This document shows positions 8,411 to 17,726 of a stretch of 64,000 nt of DNA, piece by piece. The stretch comes from Hominimerdicola alba 8. GTDB lineage: Bacteria; Bacillota; Clostridia; Oscillospirales; Ruminococcaceae. The DNA lies in contig NZ_ADKM02000095.1 of assembly GCF_000178155.2 (NCBI RefSeq), forward strand, positions 1 to 64,000, written 5' to 3'. The position numbers were made by a program, and so were the translations under genes. Positions within the stretch are counted from its first letter, which is position 1, and every line of letters starts with the position of its first letter. The notes under the pieces are model-generated. The model saw only the letters and a program-made list of their open reading frames with translations. It was not told the DNA's origin and ran no database searches.

Positions 8411-8440
8411 TAGACATTGAACTGCGTTTCGCGCTATAAT
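8411..8440 (+). promoter_or_regulatory. Promoter for the second element's small-gene operon
   Basis: TAGACA at 8411-8416 and TATAAT at 8435-8440 are 18 bp apart, upstream of the gene starting at 8492. Confidence 0.6.
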
Positions 8441-8491
8441 ATTAACATAGGGTATTATCCCTAAATCCAATAAAAATGTTAGGTGATGTGA

Positions 8492-8845
8492 ATGCGTGGT
8501 AATCTGAAAGACAACCAGGCGAAGCTCGACAGCTACGAGAAGTCTATCAAGGCAGCTCTCGAACGTAAACGCAAGGTCATCATGGAGAGCAAGCAGATCG
8601 CTTACGATATGCTCTCTGAGCTTTACGGCTTAGAGGGACAGGCTCTTGTCGATACTGCAACCATAGAGCATACGCTGATCGGTAAGCTGACCGCAAGCGG
8701 TATGACCTATGACAAGATCGCTGAGCTTGCTGACGATAGCTCTGCCGATACCAACGGCGATGAGGACGATGATTCCGACAGCGACGATAATGCCGACTAT
8801 CAGACTACGTTCTTCGATAACAAGCACACTCCGTATTCGGATTAA
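8492..8845 (+). CDS. Hypothetical acidic-tailed protein of the second element
   Basis: A 117-residue protein I do not recognise. Residues about 5-45 are strongly charged and helical (DNQAKLDSYEKSIKAALERK), the middle is a compact helical region, and the C-terminal 35 residues are extremely acidic with repeated D and S (DGDEDDDSDSDDNAD in outline). The tail then ends TTFFDNKHTPYSD. The ATG follows AGGTGATGTGA. It is the first gene of the operon leading to the recombinase, so a DNA- or recombinase-related accessory role is possible but not shown. Confidence 0.6.
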   Translation: MRGNLKDNQAKLDSYEKSIKAALERKRKVIMESKQIAYDMLSELYGLEGQALVDTATIEHTLIGKLTASGMTYDKIAELADDSSADTNGDEDDDSDSDDNADYQTTFFDNKHTPYSD

Positions 8846-8872
8846 CATATATCCGACAACAAGACGATAGCT

Positions 8873-9009
8873 GTGAGAGGGACGGCAGCAATGCCGTTCC
8901 GCACGGCTGTATTCACAAACATCAACCATGAGGGTGAGAGATATAAAGCGATGCCCTCAGACCTATAAGCGTAGATATAGATAAGCTCAAGGAGATAAAT
9001 TCGCTATGA
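8873..9009 (+). pseudogene. Small element gene with an apparent 1-nt frameshift
   Basis: From a GTG at 8873 (or ATG at 8891) one frame reads MPFRTAVFTNINHEGERYKA and MPSDL, then stops at 8968. In the neighbouring frame, from 8965, the text continues as ISVDIDKLKEINSL and stops with CTATGA, whose ATG is the start of the next gene (9006). A single lost base near 8963 would rejoin the two parts into one protein of about 40 residues, coupled to the next gene by an ATGA overlap. No ribosome site is clear for the first part. The function is unknown. Confidence 0.45.
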
Positions 9010-9185
9010 ATGAAACAACAACTGCCGCGGTTGCGGTAACAGATAACGTGTCCGAGTATCATATCGGGCATACGATTTACAGAGTGAAAACCGTCTTTAA
9101 CCCGGCTTTTCGGCAAAGCCTGAGTGACATACTTGCAAGGCTCATCACGGCTGACTGCGAGAAAATGCTCGGTGATAATGAATAG
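9006..9185 (+). CDS. TnpW-like small protein ahead of the second recombinase
   Basis: A 59-residue protein reading MNETTTAAVAVTDNVSEYHI then GHTIYRVKTVFNPAFRQSLS. The pattern E-x-x-x-G-x-T-x-x-x-V-x-x-x-F followed by a helix is shared with the TnpW protein at 6013-6207. AAGGAGAT lies about 9 bp before the ATG. It sits directly ahead of a large serine recombinase gene, as the first copy does. Confidence 0.65.
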   Translation: MNETTTAAVAVTDNVSEYHIGHTIYRVKTVFNPAFRQSLSDILARLITADCEKMLGDNE

Positions 9186-9228
9186 GAACAGGACAAGCAG
9201 GCTGTGTGAAATTTTAGCTTGGTGCGTA

Positions 9229-10925
<1,697 letters not shown>

Positions 10926-10973
10926 CCGACGGTGTTATGCGACTACACTAAGGGAGAAAAAACTTCTATATCA

Positions 10974-11303
10974 CTACTGTGCTTTTGCGCCCGGGTTATC
11001 ATTACCGTAACCTTCCAGAAGGTTTACGATACCCCATACACCAACACCGCCGCCAATCAGGCAGATGACACTCTTGAGAACGGTGCAGGCAGTAGTAATA
11101 AAGCTGGAAGTATCAACTTCACCGGTACCAGCCGCAAAAGCCTGCGTTGCACAGGTAGATGCCATTACTCCGGCGATAGTTGCGAACATAGTTGCCTTCT
11201 TAGCAAACTTAGCACCCTTAGAAAGCCACTTGTGCTTAGGTGCAGAGGCGGTTGCTGTCTCCATTGCGGTATTCTCCACCGCAGAAATATTCATAGTTTC
11301 CAT
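10974..11303 (-). CDS. Maff2-type small membrane protein, C-terminally truncated
   Basis: A 109-residue protein with a hydrophobic segment ending in ATQAFAAG (possible signal cleavage region, about residues 40-58). A second hydrophobic segment ends in GGGVGVWGIVNLLEGYGNDN. This matches the Maff2 family encoded after virD4 in conjugative elements, where the sequence NPGAKAQ continues into a further glycine-rich helix. Here a TAG follows AKAQ at once, so the third part is missing. The start at 11303 has GGGAGA upstream. These proteins resemble pilin-like components of type IV secretion systems; without the rest of the pore it is probably non-functional. Confidence 0.65.
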   Translation of the reverse strand: METMNISAVENTAMETATASAPKHKWLSKGAKFAKKATMFATIAGVMASTCATQAFAAGTGEVDTSSFITTACTVLKSVICLIGGGVGVWGIVNLLEGYGNDNPGAKAQ

Positions 11304-11382
11304 AGGTAAAAAGTCTCCCTCAAATAAAATAAATTCGTCCATTCAGCGTCACCCGATTATCTCTTTTTTATTTTTCGGGTTC

Positions 11383-13572
11383 TTAGCTGTTTGCCGTATC
11401 TCCGTCTATATCTGTTTCGGAGTCGGCATCGTAAACAGCTTCTGCTTCTGCATTTTCTCTTTCTGTCGCATCAGCAGGATAGGTAACTTCCTTTAAGGCG
11501 GAACTTGACTTGTCGATCACCCATTGACTTATTTGATCTTTCGGAGAAATATTTGAAACCATCCCACTTCGGTCACTAACAAAACTTTGAATGTCAAACT
11601 TTTTCTTCGGATCTGCATCAAGAAGTTCAGAGTAATTTTTGTGTCTTGTTATATCGTATTTATCAGAGAAGAACGGACGCACTCCTCTAAGCTGTAAGAT
11701 ACATTTTCCGCCGTCCATTACGGCTAATTCGTCCTGTGACTTCAACTCCTTTCCGAGTTTCTGATAGTTCATGCCGTAGCTTTCCGACTGACCTCTGTTT
11801 GTGGAGGTATTGAAACTGTCGATAGTTTCCTTACCCAAACTTTCAGAGATCTCTTTCAGCGTGGACTTCTCCTTACCACCGAGAAACAGCATCGTATCAC
11901 AGTTGCCTTCAATTGTGTCTGCATTGTCTTTGTAGATAGCCTTTAGCTGGCTCTTAGCTTGCAAGATGATACTTGCCGATATTTCACGGCTTCGGATAGT
12001 CGCTATCAGCTTTTCAAACTGAGGTATCTCACCGATGTTCGCAAACTCGTCCAGGAGACACCGCACATGGTACTGCAATCTGCCGCCGTCGCTGTTGTCA
12101 GCTTTGGTACACAGCAGATTGAAAAGTTGTGAATACATGATCGCAACGAGGAAGTTGAACGTTGCGTCAGTATCGGAGATTATTACAAACAGCGCTGACA
12201 GCTCATCACCGAGCATATCAAGGTGCAGTTCGTCATACGAAGTTATCTCCAGAACTTCATCTATGGCAAAAGGCGCTAAACGTGTCGAACAGCTAATTAA
12301 GATAGACTTAGCCGTTTTGCCTGCGGCAAGTTTGTACGCCTTGTATTGTTTGAGAGCAAATGCGCCGAGCCTTTGCTGTTCGCTTACAGGAGAATTTCTG
12401 CTCCAACAGCGGTATTCGTCATAGGCTTGGGCATCATAAGGAAGTTTGCTCTCACTTTCTTCTGTATCATCGGAACTATTAGGGTTTTCCGATTTATCTT
12501 TTTCTATTTTTAAGGCTTCGTCAATTTCTTCCTCAGAAGGAAATGTACCATTAAGCCAGCTTTCAAGCATATCGAACTGAATGTCGATAGCGTTCTTAAA
12601 TTCTTCATCGTCCTCTCTGCATTCGGAAGAATTGATCATTTCTATCAAAGTCTCAAAGTTTCTTTCATCTTCGGGATAGATAGTAAAGATCATTGCAATA
12701 TACGCCGTATATAACAGCTTCTCAGCCTTTACCCAAAAGTCATCACCACTTGGCTGTTGAGAGGAAGAAGTATTCTTGATCAGGACTTCCACGAATTTGA
12801 GTATGTCCTTCTCACGGTTTCTTTCGGAAATATAGGCAAAAGGGTTATAGTGCATGGATTTGGCAAAGTCAATGGTATTAAATACTTTGATAGTGTACGG
12901 CTCATAAACAGGCATAGGCTTGCCGTTCTTATCTTTCTTATAGCCGTTTTTGCCGTCCCTCTGATACACTATCTTGCCTTCGCTGTTTCTCAGCGGTCTG
13001 CCCCTTGCAAGAAGATGACCGCACTCCACAAGCACCGTACCTTTCGGATCGGTCACTACATAGGAGGAGTGCATCTGCATCAGATTCGGCTTTACGAAAA
13101 ATCGTGTCTTACCTGAGCCTGAACCGCCGATCACAAGAATGTTCTTGTTTCTCGCAAACTTCGGAGCAGAGGGCTTGCCCATCGTCAGGGATTCTGTTTT
13201 CGTGAGGATAACGTTGTTTTCGGGGTTGGATAAGTCCATATAAGGCTCAATATCCTTTTCCGTACCCCATACAGCAGAGCCGTATTCTTCGCCCTGCCTA
13301 AACTTCTTCTTGTTTTTCGACTTGACATAGAGGACTAACCTCATCACACCCGCCAGAACCAAGCCGAAAAGAATATCCAACGGGTGTAAACTGGGAAAGA
13401 CCTTAGCAAAAGCGACCCCGAGATTGCTCATAAAAGGGAGTATCTTCTCCTGAAACCCGTTGCCCTCCGCTGTTCGGTACGCATAGCCGATAAGGTTGCC
13501 TGCATACGCAAAGATCGCATAGGGTAAGGCTTTCAGAATGACCTTTTTTAGCTTTCGGGTATTGATCTGCAC
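11383..13572 (-). CDS. VirD4/TraG-type conjugative coupling ATPase
   Basis: A 729-residue coupling protein that would bring the relaxase-DNA complex to the mating pore. Two N-terminal membrane segments (about 10-30 and 55-80) are followed by Walker A IGGSGSGKTRFF and Walker B CLLDEFANIGEIP. A low-complexity acidic insertion (about residues 340-375) interrupts the ATPase part, and the C-terminus is an acidic tail. The start is GTG, inside a 41-residue ORF that itself overlaps PcfB, so the three are coupled. It is intact in sequence but its partners VirB4 and VirB6 are missing here. Confidence 0.88.
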   Translation of the reverse strand: MQINTRKLKKVILKALPYAIFAYAGNLIGYAYRTAEGNGFQEKILPFMSNLGVAFAKVFPSLHPLDILFGLVLAGVMRLVLYVKSKNKKKFRQGEEYGSAVWGTEKDIEPYMDLSNPENNVILTKTESLTMGKPSAPKFARNKNILVIGGSGSGKTRFFVKPNLMQMHSSYVVTDPKGTVLVECGHLLARGRPLRNSEGKIVYQRDGKNGYKKDKNGKPMPVYEPYTIKVFNTIDFAKSMHYNPFAYISERNREKDILKFVEVLIKNTSSSQQPSGDDFWVKAEKLLYTAYIAMIFTIYPEDERNFETLIEMINSSECREDDEEFKNAIDIQFDMLESWLNGTFPSEEEIDEALKIEKDKSENPNSSDDTEESESKLPYDAQAYDEYRCWSRNSPVSEQQRLGAFALKQYKAYKLAAGKTAKSILISCSTRLAPFAIDEVLEITSYDELHLDMLGDELSALFVIISDTDATFNFLVAIMYSQLFNLLCTKADNSDGGRLQYHVRCLLDEFANIGEIPQFEKLIATIRSREISASIILQAKSQLKAIYKDNADTIEGNCDTMLFLGGKEKSTLKEISESLGKETIDSFNTSTNRGQSESYGMNYQKLGKELKSQDELAVMDGGKCILQLRGVRPFFSDKYDITRHKNYSELLDADPKKKFDIQSFVSDRSGMVSNISPKDQISQWVIDKSSSALKEVTYPADATERENAEAEAVYDADSETDIDGDTANS

Positions 13573-13673
13573 TCGGCAGATAAAGCCTTTCTCATGTTAT
13601 CGGCATAAAAGTTCGCCGTAAAAACATCATCGCCCCTTGCTCTTGGTGTCGGGGGATAGGTATGTTCGATCAT
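13548..13673 (-). CDS. 41-residue ORF linking pcfB and virD4
   Basis: The ATG overlaps the PcfB stop as ATGA, and the stop lies 25 bp inside virD4. The product begins MIEHTYPPTPRARGDDVFTA and continues with NFYADNMRKALSAECRSIPE. Both overlaps are of the kind that signals translational coupling, and the sequence has an ordinary amino-acid mix. I do not recognise a family. Confidence 0.5.
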   Translation of the reverse strand: MIEHTYPPTPRARGDDVFTANFYADNMRKALSAECRSIPES

Positions 13674-14146
13674 CTGTGTGTCTCCCTTTTTCTCTCTTTC
13701 GATCTGTGTTTCCTGTGCGGTGACTGTGCAACACGGGCAGCTTCTCTCTTTAACTGCTCCCTCGTGAACACCCCACGCTGGTTTGTCTTAGCGTTTTTCC
13801 CGACGTATTCGGTAAACGCTTTCTTGAAGTTCTCAGTCTTGCTTGCTGAAAAGAAAACATGATAGGTTGCCGGCTGGGTGGACTTGTCCGCTTTCAGGGC
13901 AAAGTCAACGTCGTACTTTCTCGCCGTTTTGAGGAAATCACCGATATTGTCCTCGCTGACCTCAATGCTGTCGAGCTTGCTGTCAGACTTCTTTTCCAGC
14001 TGACGATAGGACATTCGCCCTTTCTTTTCAGCCTTGCCTGCCATAAACTCCTGCAAGGCTTCTTTGAGAATATCCGAGCTGATCTTCTCCGCCTTGATTG
14101 TCAGATCTATCGTTTTCTTCGTGCCGTTTTCGTAGTCATTAGCCAT
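13670..14146 (-). CDS. PcfB-type conjugation protein
   Basis: A 158-residue protein of the PcfB/DUF3801 type, found next to virD4 coupling proteins in Gram-positive conjugative elements. The family pattern shows in SDILKEALQEFMAG, KGRMSYRQLEKK, the DFLKTARKYDVDFALKAD core and TYHVFFSASKTENFKKAF. The C-terminus is very basic (RKHRSKERKRETHR). It is known to be needed for transfer in enterococcal pCF10, probably as a partner at the relaxosome. It is coupled by overlap to genes on both sides. Confidence 0.8.
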   Translation of the reverse strand: MANDYENGTKKTIDLTIKAEKISSDILKEALQEFMAGKAEKKGRMSYRQLEKKSDSKLDSIEVSEDNIGDFLKTARKYDVDFALKADKSTQPATYHVFFSASKTENFKKAFTEYVGKNAKTNQRGVFTREQLKREAARVAQSPHRKHRSKERKRETHR

Positions 14147-14439
14147 CAGGTATCAGCTCCCTCCGGCTTGGGGACTTCGTAAACGGCATACGCCTGATTC
14201 TTGAACCACTCATGGAGTGCCTTGACAGCTTCCTCCGCTTCCTCATAGGTCTTGTAGATGCCGATAGGGATCTCAAGCCCCGTAATATCTCTGCCGACCA
14301 TTTCAAAATCGGGAGCGATAGTGCCGTCATCGGAAATATCAGCGTCCTCCCAATTTGTCTTGATGCCGATTTTTACGATATTATCGTAATTCACCATCTC
14401 ATCAAACTGTGTGTAGATAGTCTTAGCCACGTTCTTCAC
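14146..14439 (-). CDS. Hypothetical protein of the conjugation module
   Basis: A 97-residue acidic protein, not recognised. It begins MKNVAKTIYTQFDEMVNYDN and has a likely alpha-beta core (EIPIGIYKTYEEAEEAVKAL then HEWFKNQAYAVYEVPKP). It overlaps the preceding gene by 17 bp and touches pcfB by one base, so it belongs to the same operon. Confidence 0.6.
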   Translation of the reverse strand: MKNVAKTIYTQFDEMVNYDNIVKIGIKTNWEDADISDDGTIAPDFEMVGRDITGLEIPIGIYKTYEEAEEAVKALHEWFKNQAYAVYEVPKPEGADT

Positions 14440-14620
14440 CGTCCTCTCTGCATATTTGTCTCAGCTTTTCGTGATATTCTTCCTGCAAGCGGTCAAAATC
14501 CTCAAACATCGTGTCTATGATACGCTTATCCGTCTTTTCAGCGATCATGTCCATGACGATAGCTTCAAACTCGCTGTGGAAAGAATAAAACAGCTTGTCT
14601 ACTGCCTTGTATTCGGGCAT
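14423..14620 (-). CDS. Hypothetical small helical protein
   Basis: A 65-residue, strongly charged and probably all-helical protein (FEAIVMDMIAEKTDKRIIDT, then FEDFDRLQEEYHEKLRQI). GAGGTGAC lies before the ATG. It is the second small gene downstream of the initiator-like gene and overlaps the next one, so it is part of the module operon. No family was recognised. Confidence 0.55.
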   Translation of the reverse strand: MPEYKAVDKLFYSFHSEFEAIVMDMIAEKTDKRIIDTMFEDFDRLQEEYHEKLRQICREDGEERG

Positions 14621-14659
14621 AGTGTCACCTCACAATCATACGCACCACCTCCTTTGCGG

Positions 14660-15649
14660 TCAGTCGAAGTCATCATAGTGGAGCATTTGCTGAACATCGT
14701 ACTTGATACTGCGCTCCTCGGAATTTGCAACAAGGTCATACTCGCTGCCGAGCTTTATCAGCACACTGACAAGATAGCCTGTGCGGTTATTGACTGTTCC
14801 CGGCGCCTTCTGCCTAAGCACCTCATAGCCCATTTCAATGCACTCTCTGTTCAGATTCAGCACAGCCTCCTGGACTTCGTACTTCGAGAAGCTCTCGTCA
14901 TTGATGACTCGACCCTTGCCCGATGTAGCAGCCTTAGCCAGCTTATCCACAAGCTGTTTGATCTCAGCAGTTGTCATATCCTTGCCGAAAAGCCTTATCC
15001 ATTGGAGATAATCTTCGTATTCGATATGCTCTTTGATGATACTCTTGATTCTTTTTGTGTCTGTGCTGTATCCCTCAATCACTCCATCAATCAGATTTTC
15101 AACAGTTTCAACAGAATCCGTTTCCTGTACAGAAGCGGATTGATTGGTGGATTCTTTATCACACAGTATTTTATTTTTGGATTCTTGATTATTTAGTTCT
15201 TTATATGCGTCCGGGTTTTCAAGATGTCGTTTTTCAAGATACGGGTTTTCCGTATCAAGTAATTCAGCATCTTGAATATCCGTATCTCGTGGGGCAGAAG
15301 CAGATGAGTTTTCAACATTTTCAACATTGCCGCCGTCCTCATCTTCATCGGCATCCATAGGCTCGTCACTGATAATGTAGTCCCAATCAATGATCCTGCC
15401 GTTCTCAAAGACACGCACACGCTTGAGGTAATGGTGGTCATACTCCAGACGGTTCAGGCTGTTTTCAATCTTCGTTACACCGTCTGGCAGGATAGCTGCA
15501 AGCCCTCTGATAGAGAAGTTCCAATTGTCGGGGAGCGACAGCAGCGTGCAGAGCGTACCACGGTCGGTAACACCCAGCTTTTTATTTCTGAATACCTTGT
15601 TGCTGATTATCGTGAAGTCTCCCGATAATCTTTTTATCAGCTTAGACAT
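14660..15649 (-). CDS. HTH initiator-like protein of the conjugation module
   Basis: A 329-residue protein. The N-terminus (GDFTIISNKVFRNKKLGVTD, then LSLPDNWNFSIRGLAAILPD) is the winged-helix domain common at the head of replication or regulation genes in these elements. Residues about 105-165 form an acidic, low-complexity linker. The C-terminal part (IKEHIEYEDYLQW to the end) resembles DUF6017-like domains of element initiators. Together with the small winged-helix protein upstream it probably controls or starts replication of the element. GAGAGAT is the ribosome site. Confidence 0.6.
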   Translation of the reverse strand: MSKLIKRLSGDFTIISNKVFRNKKLGVTDRGTLCTLLSLPDNWNFSIRGLAAILPDGVTKIENSLNRLEYDHHYLKRVRVFENGRIIDWDYIISDEPMDADEDEDGGNVENVENSSASAPRDTDIQDAELLDTENPYLEKRHLENPDAYKELNNQESKNKILCDKESTNQSASVQETDSVETVENLIDGVIEGYSTDTKRIKSIIKEHIEYEDYLQWIRLFGKDMTTAEIKQLVDKLAKAATSGKGRVINDESFSKYEVQEAVLNLNRECIEMGYEVLRQKAPGTVNNRTGYLVSVLIKLGSEYDLVANSEERSIKYDVQQMLHYDDFD

Positions 15650-15661
15650 AGCTATCTCTCC

Positions 15662-15922
15662 TCAGATCGTATTTATCTCCAACAGTTTCATTTTGTTTAC
15701 AGCATATCTGCCATTCACGCAGATAAGAAACTGCTTATCCTCGCTCATCAGCTCTGCGATTGCATCATCAATGACCATCGGAGGGTCAGCTTTGAAACGG
15801 CTGTACAATTCCTCAGCGGTCAGATAGTCGCTCTCGGGCAGACACATCATTGTCGCAAGGACACCCTTAGCAGCACCCGACAGGGGCTTGTCAAAGGGTT
15901 CAGCCCAGTTGATCTCACGCAT
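15662..15922 (-). CDS. Small winged-helix-like protein
   Basis: An 86-residue protein, first gene of the minus-strand module. The text GAAKGVLATMMCLPESDYLT, then AEELYSRF, reads like a short winged helix related to the N-terminal domain of the next gene. I chose the ATG at 15922, which has GGAGGAGAT upstream, over the one at 15937, which has none. There is no clear promoter between it and the terminator at 15953-15987. Confidence 0.55.
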   Translation of the reverse strand: MREINWAEPFDKPLSGAAKGVLATMMCLPESDYLTAEELYSRFKADPPMVIDDAIAELMSEDKQFLICVNGRYAVNKMKLLEINTI

Positions 15923-15952
15923 ACATATCTCCTCCATCTCTCTGAAATAGAA

Positions 15953-15987
15953 AAAGGGTGTCTCTCATTGACTGAGAAACACCCTTT
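15953..15987 (-). terminator. Terminator just upstream of the minus-strand module
   Basis: On the minus strand AAAGGGTGTTTCTCA pairs with TGAGAGACACCCTTT, followed by a T run. It stands between the purine cluster and the first module gene, 30 bp before that gene, so it would block read-through into the module or act as an attenuator for it. Confidence 0.7.
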
Positions 15988-16042
15988 CGGTTTATAATTA
16001 TCCCTTAGTGTAATTGCAGGGAACAAAGCGTAATAACAGGAA

Positions 16043-16076
16043 CAAAAAAGGGCGTTCCAAATTATATGGAACGCCC
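16043..16076 (-). terminator. Terminator of the purine gene cluster
   Basis: GGGCGTTCC and GGAACGCCC form a 9-bp perfect stem; on the minus strand six T follow. It lies about 210 bp after the purD stop. The stretch 16077-16287 has no recognised gene, only short open frames of protein-like composition. Confidence 0.8.
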
Positions 16077-16287
16077 AAAAGCCTTGATTCTATTAAGTTT
16101 TAGCGATATTCGACCTGCCAATTTCTTACTGTTTTCATCATTTTTGTTTGTAAACTTTTTGTGAAGTCTTGTTCCCTTTGGACTTTACAAGTAGTACTTC
16201 TGACCTTACATCAGAAATACTATGGCGTAAAACTTCTTTATGCGTACCGTACTTAATAGCGCAGAGCTTTGATGTTTACTGTATCTG

Positions 16288-17646
16288 TCACTGTCTGAGG
16301 TAAACGCCGTTTTCCTCTATGTAGTCCTCCATATCGTCCTTATATCCGAGATGGAGCGGGTCGGTATTGTCGATAGCTTTCAGCGCACGCTGACCGATGT
16401 CTTTCCTGAAATGCGCACCCTCAAAGCTGATCTTGTCAACGCCTGCATACGCCTTTTCCAGCGCCGCTTTCAGTGTCAGAGCCTTTGCGGTAACGCCCAG
16501 CACTCTGCCGCCGCTGGTCAGGAACTTGCCGTCAGACAGCTTGGTGCCTGCGTGGAACACCTGCACGCCCTCAGCCTGACCCTTATCGTCAAGACCCTTT
16601 ATCTCGATGCCCTTAGGATAAGAGAGCGGATAGCCGCCGCTCGCCATTATGACGCATGCACAGCTTCCCTCTGCCCACTCGACGTTCAGTTCGCTCAGCC
16701 TGTGGTCGTAGATGGCTTCCATGATGTCCACCAGATCGGTCTTGAGCATCGGCAGTACCACCTGTGTTTCGGGGTCACCGAAACGGCAGTTGTACTCTAT
16801 CACCTTAGGACCCTTCGGTGTCAGCATAAGTCCGAAGTACAGACAGCCCTCGAAAGTCCTGCCCTCTGCATTCATGGCATTTATGGTCGGCAGGAATATC
16901 TTCTCCATGCACTGCTTTGCGATGTCCTCTGTATAGTAGGGATTGGGCGCTACTGTACCCATTCCGCCTGTGTTAAGACCCTCATCGTTGTCAAGCGCAC
17001 GCTTGTGGTCCATCGAAGAAAGCATTGGCACAACGGTCTTGCCGTCAGTAAAACTCAGCACCGATACTTCGGGACCTGTCAGAAATTCCTCTATAACGAC
17101 AGTTGCGCTTGACTCACCGAACTTCTTGCCGTCTATCATATCCTTGATGGCTTCAACAGCCTCAGCCTCGTTCTGTGCCAGTATAACGCCCTTGCCCAGT
17201 GCCAGACCGTCAGCCTTGATGACTGTCGGATAGCTGTTCTGCTGTTTTACATAAGCTATGGCAGACTCGCTGTCGCTGAAAACTTCATAGCCCGCAGTGG
17301 GTATGTTATACTTCTTCATCAGTTCTTTCGAGAACACCTTTGAACCCTCGATGATAGCCGCCGCTTTCTTTGGTCCGAAAGTCTTGAAGCCCTCAGCCTG
17401 CAAAGCGTCTACCATGCCCAGCACCAGCGGGTCATCGGGTGCAACAGCCACGAGGTCAACAGCCAGTTTCTTAGCAAGTGCTACCACGCCGTCTATATCG
17501 GTGGCGCTCACATCAAAGCACTCAGCCATAGCCGAGATGCCGCCGTTGCCGGGTGTGCAGTAGAGTTTCTCCACCTTAGGCGACTGTGCCAGCTTTGCAA
17601 TCATAGCGTGCTCGCGTCCGCCGCCGCCAACTACCAGTATCTTCAT
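16288..17646 (-). CDS. purD: Phosphoribosylamine-glycine ligase
   Basis: A 452-residue ATP-grasp enzyme that joins glycine to phosphoribosylamine, the second step of IMP synthesis. The N-terminus KILVVGGGGREHAMIAKLAQ is the family opening; the ATP-grasp region carries VIKADGLALGKGVILA, EEFLTGPEVSVLSF and GGMGTVAPNPYY. Length is normal. The start at 17646 is preferred over a GTG nine bases upstream because AAAAGGAC is at proper distance from it. It is the last gene of the purine cluster, and its terminator lies at 16043-16076. Confidence 0.95.
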   Translation of the reverse strand: MKILVVGGGGREHAMIAKLAQSPKVEKLYCTPGNGGISAMAECFDVSATDIDGVVALAKKLAVDLVAVAPDDPLVLGMVDALQAEGFKTFGPKKAAAIIEGSKVFSKELMKKYNIPTAGYEVFSDSESAIAYVKQQNSYPTVIKADGLALGKGVILAQNEAEAVEAIKDMIDGKKFGESSATVVIEEFLTGPEVSVLSFTDGKTVVPMLSSMDHKRALDNDEGLNTGGMGTVAPNPYYTEDIAKQCMEKIFLPTINAMNAEGRTFEGCLYFGLMLTPKGPKVIEYNCRFGDPETQVVLPMLKTDLVDIMEAIYDHRLSELNVEWAEGSCACVIMASGGYPLSYPKGIEIKGLDDKGQAEGVQVFHAGTKLSDGKFLTSGGRVLGVTAKALTLKAALEKAYAGVDKISFEGAHFRKDIGQRALKAIDNTDPLHLGYKDDMEDYIEENGVYLRQ

Positions 17647-17726
17647 ATCAAACACGTCCTTTTTATTGAGATCATTTTTCAGCTGTCCTCTCAGCGTTCA
17701 GCCTGCGCGGGAACAGCCGCATTTTA

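Larger units (their letters stand above)
10944..16012. repeat. 12-bp inverted repeat framing the minus-strand conjugation module
   Basis: TACACTAAGGGA at 10944-10955 is repeated in inverted orientation as TCCCTTAGTGTA at 16001-16012. The arms enclose all minus-strand genes of the module and nothing else. One arm is beside the recombinase stop codon, the other beside the minus-strand terminators. Such an arrangement could be a trace of inversion or of duplicated recombination half-sites. Confidence 0.6.

Noticed and set aside
16090-16250. Short open frames after purD with protein-like composition
   Set aside because: No start codon with ribosome site, frames shift against each other; at most decayed coding DNA.
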